Shown here: positions 5,820 to 10,052 of the stretch, in pieces
How the letters are laid out: each line of letters starts with the position of its first letter
Numbering within the stretch: the stretch's first letter is position 1
Assembly (NCBI GenBank): GCA_964423225.1
Contig: CAYREE010000083.1
Coordinates: forward strand, 1 to 10,052
Reading direction: 5' to 3'
Origin: CAYREE01 sp964423225
Lineage (GTDB): Archaea; Altiarchaeota; Altiarchaeia; IMC4; SCGC-AAA252-I15
DNA: 10,052 bases
Program-made: the position numbers and the translations under genes
Notes under the pieces: generated by a model
The model's database searches: none
Seen by the model: the letters and a program-made list of their open reading frames with translations, nothing else
What the model was told of the DNA's origin: nothing

Positions 5820-6359
5820 CTAATCATTCATTTGTTCGGCTAAATGTTTCTTAACCGGATATCCTTTTAATTTGACGTCATATTTCCTTTCGATCCTGTG
5901 ATAGTATAGCCAGAGCCCGAATGTGAATCCTGACATGACTGTGAGAAGTGCGATGAATCCAGTGAGAGATGGCATCATCGAATTAATACCCGGAGTAATA
6001 CTTGATCCAATCACAATAACATACAACCATTTTGGAGGATTTATCAACATCTTATCACGTGAACCATCAAAACCACGAGGCACATTAATGTCTATTGAAT
6101 CTCCTTTCAACTGATTGTTGTTCAAATAATCACCCAATCTCCTCGAACAAGAAACATATGTTATAAGAATAGTAGTGAAAAAAAGTGGTGGAAATGAAGT
6201 AATATAAAACAGGTTAATATCATCCAATAAAATAGAAATAATAATTACAAACATTAAGCCAATACTCATTCTTAACCAGACATAATGGAATGGTTTGGCT
6301 TCATCCTCGTGTTCTACTCCAGTCGTATCATATAAAAAACGGATATTCTTCTCCCTCAT
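5820..6359 (-). CDS. unidentified membrane protein with about four helices
   Basis: This is a 179-residue protein. A charged N-terminal segment of about 28 residues precedes hydrophobic stretches at about 30-45, 50-69, 111-127 and 131-153. A polar loop at 72-110 includes SCSRRLGDYLNNNQ. The C-terminal tail is basic (RIERKYDVKLKGYPVKK). I see no catalytic motif or family signature. The ATG at 6359 follows a TATA-like element (6379-6386) by about 23 bases, so the message may be leaderless. The gene is divergent from the membrane protein at 6419. It lies 95 bases upstream of pyrB on the same strand, and pyrB has its own promoter in that gap. No function can be assigned. Confidence 0.7.
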   Translation of the reverse strand: MREKNIRFLYDTTGVEHEDEAKPFHYVWLRMSIGLMFVIIISILLDDINLFYITSFPPLFFTTILITYVSCSRRLGDYLNNNQLKGDSIDINVPRGFDGSRDKMLINPPKWLYVIVIGSSITPGINSMMPSLTGFIALLTVMSGFTFGLWLYYHRIERKYDVKLKGYPVKKHLAEQMND

Positions 6360-6378
6360 GTTAAATGATAAAAATAGG

Positions 6379-6386
6379 TTTTATAT
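6379..6386. promoter_or_regulatory. TATA-like element between divergent membrane-protein genes
   Basis: TTTTATAT on the plus strand is ATATAAAA on the minus strand. It lies 23 bases before the minus-strand ATG at 6359 and about 37 before the plus-strand TTG at 6419. An A-rich, BRE-like stretch precedes it on the plus strand. It may serve both genes. A second box (TTATAATA, 6401-6408) could alternatively drive the plus gene from a start at 6431. Confidence 0.4.
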
Positions 6387-6418
6387 CAAAAAAAACAAGA
6401 TTATAATAGATCAGAGAT

Positions 6419-7285
6419 TTGGTGGTTGGATTGATTGACACTACAGCGATAATAGAATATATATACTCTATACCGTCAGGAATATTGTCAGGTGACGTGT
6501 TCGCAGTCTCAACAGTATTGATAGGATTCTACTTGATCGTATTATTCATAAACAAGCTGACAGGCCTGATCATATTCATATTGAAAAAAGTATTCCTGCT
6601 TACTATTGTTTCTCTAGCATTCTTCAAGTTCGTTGAAGGCTTTGTCATCAGAGTTGGTACTGAAGGATTGACACAAGATGTTGTTTTGTTTGGCGCGGCT
6701 GGTTTTATCGCAGGATTTATCGCATTCATGATCTCGTTATATGCTGCATTCACTTCGCTAAAGACATTGAAGAAGTCCAAGGAAGAATGCGAGTGTCTTG
6801 AAGACGATAAGAAAGAGCAGGCGTCCCAAGAGAAGATTGCTGACGATGATAAAGTGCCGGCCCCAACCACTCCTGGAGTATCACTTACTGGCAGGGAGAG
6901 GATACAAGGGTTATTCTCATTGAATAATATCAAGAATGATAAGGCACTGGGCGCAGTTTTGACATATCTTGTGATTGCCGAGTTCGGAGTTTTCTCATCC
7001 AAGACAATATCCGCGCCAACCGCAGACGTAGGTATGGGATTCTTCCTCACATTCCTTGTAGCAGCGACAATATTCGTGTATCAAAGCTATAAGGATTATA
7101 TTACTGGATTAAAGCATCTTGCTATAGCCGTCATCGTCGGCGTTGTATTATCAATACTATTAGGTCATTACTGGGGCAACTACCCATTGGAAAGTCTTTT
7201 ATCAAAAGAGTATTTCGCCTCTGACTCGCTTGTAGCATTAGTCACAGGATTATCAGTCAGCTTGTTCATGGGAAGCAAAGACTAG
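6419..7285 (+). CDS. unidentified polytopic membrane protein
   Basis: This protein has up to 288 residues and about seven hydrophobic segments, at roughly 28-46, 49-70, 88-112, 177-195, 204-222, 231-250 and 267-284. A charged cytoplasmic loop at about 115-175 separates the first three from the rest. It contains KSKEECECLEDDKKEQ, then a Pro/Thr stretch (VPAPTTPGVS), and looks flexible. No family is recognised. The start is uncertain among TTG 6419, GTG 6422 and TTG 6431; GGTGG at 6421-6425 would be an SD for 6431. It is divergent from the minus-strand membrane protein at 6359. Its stop is one base from the stop of the convergent transglutaminase-like gene. Confidence 0.75.
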   Translation: MVVGLIDTTAIIEYIYSIPSGILSGDVFAVSTVLIGFYLIVLFINKLTGLIIFILKKVFLLTIVSLAFFKFVEGFVIRVGTEGLTQDVVLFGAAGFIAGFIAFMISLYAAFTSLKTLKKSKEECECLEDDKKEQASQEKIADDDKVPAPTTPGVSLTGRERIQGLFSLNNIKNDKALGAVLTYLVIAEFGVFSSKTISAPTADVGMGFFLTFLVAATIFVYQSYKDYITGLKHLAIAVIVGVVLSILLGHYWGNYPLESLLSKEYFASDSLVALVTGLSVSLFMGSKD

Positions 7286-7295
7286 CCTAGTCTTT
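7277..7295. repeat. perfect 9-bp inverted repeat across the two convergent stop codons
   Basis: AAAGACTAG (7277-7285) and CTAGTCTTT (7287-7295) flank a single C. Both genes end in Lys-Asp-TAG with identical codons, which by itself generates the symmetry. It could form a short stem in either transcript and so act as a two-way terminator, but no long T-tract follows on the plus strand. Confidence 0.6.
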
Positions 7296-8708
7296 CTCCT
7301 TCCTCTTTCCCAAAAGCCAGTCGAATTTACCCCTTAGATCCATCAATGATGAATTTCCGAAACCAATCGTCCTTTGAATGCTTCCATCAGGTTCGGGAGA
7401 CTCACTTCTTTCCAGCGACCTGCGTGCCATGATGGCTTTAAGCTCATCAGCCTCCCTGTAGGGAACTTTCCTAACCGCACCATCAATAAAAGTGTCCATC
7501 GTCGAACTAGCTAATCCTACATTCAATGGTTTCGGATGTTGGGCTGCATCCATAGCATCGAATTCTCCTGAACTATTCTCATAGACAGCGAATCCGTGGT
7601 TACCATGCCTCACATAATACACTTTACCCTTCAGTATCCCTCGTTTAATCGCTGCCTCAAGAACTGTGGCTATCACCAGTCCCATATGCCTGCAACATCC
7701 CTCGTTCTTACGTAAAGCCTCACCAATCATGATCTCTTCCTCAGCTTCAAATGCATTGGGATTATACGCGATTTTCCTGGCCTTGGCATGTAATTTACGC
7801 AACAATCCCTTTTTTTCTATCCCCGTTGGCTCATAATCATCAGACGTAATATTGGATTCTTTAAATACTTGGTCGATCAAACCAGTCATATACTGGTCTT
7901 CAGGCAGGTTAACAATTATCCTCTCTCTTGAACCTTCTCTAGAAGTATTTATTCCACCATCTATCACGTGTCCATATGGACCCCATAACTGGCCTATCTG
8001 ATGCATATTCTGAGCGTGTCTCGGCGGTAATGGTGGTGGTAGACTCTTCTTAGGCGCTAATGCAGGTAATTTTAGTTCTTCAGAAAGATCTAATGGATCA
8101 TCCACTACACATAAAAATGGATCGTCATCTACAACAATATCTTCTCCCATACCAAATAAAGAGCGTTGATAGTATCTCCCAACTCGATCATCAGCTAGCC
8201 TTAATGCTTCTACCTTTGACCTGACTCTTTTAATATCAAGATTACCAGCCTTTTTCCCACAATCTGGAGACCAGTTACAATCCACTGCATATCTTCGTTC
8301 AGCATCCATAGCGTAAACATCACCGATGACTCCACGTCGTTCATATACATCCCAACGTTTCTGCTCAACAGAGTTAAGTATACCATTTGCGGTTTTCATC
8401 ACATCATCCAGATACTGGCTTCCAACATACTTATCTGCAGCAGCCAACGCATCCCTCATAGAATTACCAGAAAACACACAGTTGAGACCATCCTTGACAG
8501 TAGTTTCTGGAGTCCATCTTAGAACAAGGAAATCCACTGGATGATCAACTGGCTTATCCCGCATATCGATGACAGCACCAACCTTGCAATAAGCTTCGAA
8601 TCTCCTGGCCTCTTCTAAGGTAAGTGCTGGGCCCAAACCATCCGCCATCGTCCGATCAGGACGTGGTAGATTACGCCGATTAGGGCCTTGTGGCTGTTCT
8701 ACTGCCAT
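7287..8708 (-). CDS. protein with transglutaminase-like (Cys-His-Asp) domain
   Basis: This is a 473-residue protein with no signal peptide or membrane helix. The N-terminal part (1-200) is an unrecognised, mostly polar region. Residues about 205-235 form a Pro-rich linker (KKSLPPPLPPR). The domain at about 265-400 has the transglutaminase-like layout: GCCRHMGLVIATVLEAA (C338/C339 at the start of a helix), GNHGFAVY (H371) and GEFDAMDAAQ (D384 or D387). The CRH-helix block resembles that of EDR1/CTR1-type and transglutaminase-like cysteine hydrolases. Proteolysis, deamidation or cross-linking are all possible, but the substrate is unknown. The ATG at 8708 lies about 35 bases after a TATA box (8738-8749). 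The gene converges on the membrane protein at 6419-7285. Confidence 0.8.
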   Translation of the reverse strand: MAVEQPQGPNRRNLPRPDRTMADGLGPALTLEEARRFEAYCKVGAVIDMRDKPVDHPVDFLVLRWTPETTVKDGLNCVFSGNSMRDALAAADKYVGSQYLDDVMKTANGILNSVEQKRWDVYERRGVIGDVYAMDAERRYAVDCNWSPDCGKKAGNLDIKRVRSKVEALRLADDRVGRYYQRSLFGMGEDIVVDDDPFLCVVDDPLDLSEELKLPALAPKKSLPPPLPPRHAQNMHQIGQLWGPYGHVIDGGINTSREGSRERIIVNLPEDQYMTGLIDQVFKESNITSDDYEPTGIEKKGLLRKLHAKARKIAYNPNAFEAEEEIMIGEALRKNEGCCRHMGLVIATVLEAAIKRGILKGKVYYVRHGNHGFAVYENSSGEFDAMDAAQHPKPLNVGLASSTMDTFIDGAVRKVPYREADELKAIMARRSLERSESPEPDGSIQRTIGFGNSSLMDLRGKFDWLLGKRKEKD

Positions 8709-8737
8709 TATTAATTATCGGGAGCTCTAAGAATAAG

Positions 8738-8749
8738 TATATATATAAA
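8738..8749 (-). promoter_or_regulatory. TATA box of the transglutaminase-like gene
   Basis: An alternating TA tract (minus TTTATATATATA) is centred about 35 bases before the ATG at 8708, which predicts a leader of about 9 bases. I see no SD site at the usual distance. Confidence 0.5.
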
Positions 8750-8779
8750 GAGTATCCAATCCGTTTTTCCTTGGTTTAT

Positions 8780-8857
8780 TTAGATAACGCCTGCAAGGAA
8801 ATATCCTACACCAACGCCAACCAAAAAGAGTATCAGAGTATTTAGTTCGATTTTCAT
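8780..8857 (-). CDS. 25-residue single-helix membrane peptide
   Basis: The minus strand reads ATG at 8857 to TAA at 8780 and encodes 25 residues: MKIELNT, then one hydrophobic helix to the C-terminus that includes LVGVGVGYFLAGV. The Gly-x-Gly-x-Gly pattern is of the kind that packs helices in membranes. The region would otherwise be a 172-base gap between genes. A TATA-like box (8882-8889, minus TTTTTATA) lies 27-28 bases before the ATG, the same spacing as at pyrB, so a leaderless message is likely. The box overlaps the stop of the upstream gene. I recognise no family. The short length means chance cannot be excluded. Confidence 0.5.
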   Translation of the reverse strand: MKIELNTLILFLVGVGVGYFLAGVI

Positions 8858-8880
8858 TTGATATTTATTTAATTCATTTG

Positions 8881-9285
8881 TTATAAAAATGGTTTTTCCT
8901 TACTCCATCCATCATAGACTAATAGACCTCGTACCAAGCCGTCAACAGATAAAAATAAAATACCATGTCCATCATTTTTTATCTTATCGATAAGCCTCTC
9001 TTCAATATTGTGATAATCCATGGCATACCGCTTCATGTATTCTTCACTACTTAATACTATCTCTCTCAACCCGATTTTTCCTCTAAGCCCTTTGGCTTCA
9101 ATGTTTTGAAACCCGTTCACATCAAGGACTGCAAGATTATGCGTTCTCGCCTTTGAAACAAGCATGTTAGAAAGAGGATTGCTAAATTGGTTGGCCAGGC
9201 TCACTGTGAAGACTAGCAATTCTAATTCTGAATAAATATCAAGTATTATAATCTCAACTATCCTGGGAGAATTCTCAACATTCAT
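8881..9285 (-). CDS. unidentified small soluble protein
   Basis: This is a 134-residue protein of mixed alpha/beta character. A hydrophobic strand-helix start (IVEIIILDIYSELELLVFTVSLANQF) is followed by strands and loops (LAVLDVNGFQ) and a charged helix (EEYMKRYAMDYHNIEERLIDKIKND). It ends in two strands (GILFLSVDGLVRGLLVYDGW). The alternation suggests a compact globular fold rather than a membrane protein. I do not recognise the family and see no catalytic motif. The ATG at 9285 overlaps the TGA of the upstream His-tail gene as ATGA, with GAGGAA at 9291-9296 as SD. The two are therefore translated together and probably act together. Confidence 0.7.
   Translation of the reverse strand: MNVENSPRIVEIIILDIYSELELLVFTVSLANQFSNPLSNMLVSKARTHNLAVLDVNGFQNIEAKGLRGKIGLREIVLSSEEYMKRYAMDYHNIEERLIDKIKNDGHGILFLSVDGLVRGLLVYDGWSKEKPFL
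8882..8889 (-). promoter_or_regulatory. TATA-like box before the 25-residue peptide
   Basis: The minus strand reads TTTTTATA, centred about 28 bases before the ATG at 8857. It overlaps the last codons of the upstream gene. It is the main support for separate expression of the peptide. Confidence 0.4.
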
Positions 9286-9539
9286 TCATGTTCCTCGGTA
9301 TGAGAATCTGAATGATGGTCTGAATGAGAGGGAGGATGAGATAAGGGCGGATGGGGAACATGATGTTCTTCAAAGATTGGTGAGATAGAATGTATCTGAG
9401 CAAATACTACAATGACTCCGATAAAAAAACCGATACCCACTACTGCTAGCATCAAGTCTGGGAACTCCATGTATTGCATCAAAATCCAGATGAGGGATAA
9501 GATCGCCAAGGATATTATGAAACTAAATGCATCATTCAT
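9282..9539 (-). CDS. small membrane protein with histidine-rich tail
   Basis: This is an 85-residue protein. Two hydrophobic segments at about 5-22 and 29-48 are followed by a polar tail (53-85) containing nine histidines (59, 60, 63, 68, 72, 75, 76, 80, 84), mixed with Pro, Ser, Asp and Glu (HPPLSHPPSHSDHHSDSH). Such tails commonly bind Zn, Ni, Co or Cu, but no metal can be named from sequence. No family is recognised. The ATG at 9539 has a TATA-like box at 9562-9570, 27 bases upstream, so it can be transcribed leaderless. It also follows the VTT gene by 23 bases. It overlaps the next gene by four bases (ATGA). Confidence 0.75.
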   Translation of the reverse strand: MNDAFSFIISLAILSLIWILMQYMEFPDLMLAVVGIGFFIGVIVVFAQIHSISPIFEEHHVPHPPLSHPPSHSDHHSDSHTEEHE

Positions 9540-9561
9540 AAAAAAAATATATGAGTTAAGG

Positions 9562-9570
9562 ATTATATTA
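9562..9570 (-). promoter_or_regulatory. TATA-like box before the His-tail membrane protein
   Basis: TAATATAAT on the minus strand is centred about 27 bases before the ATG at 9539, the leaderless spacing seen elsewhere in the window. It overlaps the stop codon of the upstream VTT gene. Confidence 0.4.
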
Positions 9571-10039
9571 AGGAGAATAATCCAACAGCAATAGAATACC
9601 TAACAATTTTTGCAATAAAAACAGTGATCAAGAATTTCTTCCAATCCATCCTAGTAACACCCAATACTATTGCAAGAGGATCAACAGGCAAAGGTATTGG
9701 CCAGGCAAACAATATGAAAACTCCGTAAAAACCGTATTTGTCAGCGTATTCCTTAGCTTTAATTATTCCTCTACTCTCGCTTTTATGAGCGATCTTAATA
9801 CCATAATATCCGATCAGATAATTTATATAAGTGCCGATAACAGCCCCTAAAGATGCATAAAAGACTACTTGTAATCCGCTCATCCCTGCCTTCATAAGCG
9901 GGATGAAAACAAGTTCTATGATAAATGGGAAAAATATTGTGGATGCCAATGTAGAGGATAATAGAAGTCCGATAGGACCATATGACATGACTAGGCCATT
10001 GACATTCTCTATCGATAAAAAGTATAATGAATCTAGCAT
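9563..10039 (-). CDS. YqaA/DedA-type (VTT-domain) membrane protein
   Basis: This is a 158-residue integral membrane protein. Key features are a first re-entrant region FFPFIIELVFIPL (36-48, with E42), GAVIGTYINYLIGYYG (65-80), which matches the Gly/Tyr helix of VTT proteins, and a second re-entrant region WPIPLPVDPLAIVLG (113-127). The final helix carries K144 and R147 (AKIVRYSIA). The length and the DPL...G...AK..RY pattern fit the short YqaA branch. VTT proteins such as DedA and TMEM41B act in lipid scrambling or polyprenyl-phosphate recycling; the role of the archaeal YqaA branch is not established. The ATG at 10039 is only 13 bases from the window edge with no in-frame stop between, so the true start may lie upstream. 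Confidence 0.8.
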   Translation of the reverse strand: MLDSLYFLSIENVNGLVMSYGPIGLLLSSTLASTIFFPFIIELVFIPLMKAGMSGLQVVFYASLGAVIGTYINYLIGYYGIKIAHKSESRGIIKAKEYADKYGFYGVFILFAWPIPLPVDPLAIVLGVTRMDWKKFLITVFIAKIVRYSIAVGLFSLI

Positions 10040-10052
10040 GATAGTTAATAGA

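Noticed and set aside
5787..5868. CGGATATCCT occurring twice upstream of pyrB as a possible operator pair
   Set aside because: One copy lies inside the coding region of the upstream membrane protein, and two short matches in A-T-rich DNA can be chance.
6529..7050. Long minus-strand open frame (173 residues) opposite the polytopic membrane protein
   Set aside because: Ser/Asn/Pro-rich antisense composition. The plus strand gives clear membrane helices and a TATA-like element.

Overview
The window looks archaeal. It has pyrB next to a separate pyrI regulatory-chain gene with the four-cysteine zinc motif. It has a DUF835-domain protein, a family I know mainly from euryarchaea, and a tRNA-Arg whose intron lies at 37/38 inside a textbook bulge-helix-bulge motif. 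TATA-like boxes sit about 23-30 bases before several start codons, which suggests leaderless transcripts, and genes inside operons have Shine-Dalgarno (SD) sites. A-T-rich intergenic DNA and several TTG starts fit this. I would guess a euryarchaeote in the broad sense, possibly Thermoplasmatota-like, but the sequence does not fix the lineage.

Layout, left to right. Bases 1-132 hold the 3' end of an unidentified plus-strand gene. It converges on a four-gene minus-strand operon (1951 down to 125) of two small two-helix membrane proteins, a coiled-coil protein and a coiled-coil/DUF835 protein. The last two overlap in different frames and may be one gene split by a frameshift. A plus-strand tRNA-Arg(UCG) with an 89-base intron (2022-2184) diverges from that operon over a shared TATA-like element and is followed by a GC-rich, hairpin-forming island. 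Next, on the minus strand, come a membrane-anchored protein with two CxxC zinc-ribbon-like clusters (2268-3059) and the pyrimidine operon pyrB-pyrI-pyrC (5724 down to 3138).

From 5820 rightward are mostly unrecognised genes: a minus-strand membrane protein, divergent from a plus-strand polytopic membrane protein (6419-7285). The latter converges, with one base between stop codons, on a 473-residue protein carrying a transglutaminase-like Cys-His-Asp domain. Further right on the minus strand are a probable 25-residue membrane peptide, a soluble unknown, a small membrane protein with a histidine-rich tail, and a YqaA/DedA-type (VTT) membrane protein at the edge.

Working together: PyrB and PyrI should form allosteric aspartate transcarbamoylase, which makes carbamoyl-aspartate, and PyrC cyclises it to dihydroorotate; these are steps 2 and 3 of UMP synthesis. 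The other genes are mostly membrane-associated proteins without a recognisable shared pathway. I see no CRISPR array, insertion sequence, phage gene or obvious defence system. The best candidates for something undescribed are the coiled-coil/DUF835 operon, the 25-residue peptide, the structured DNA after the tRNA and the transglutaminase-like protein.
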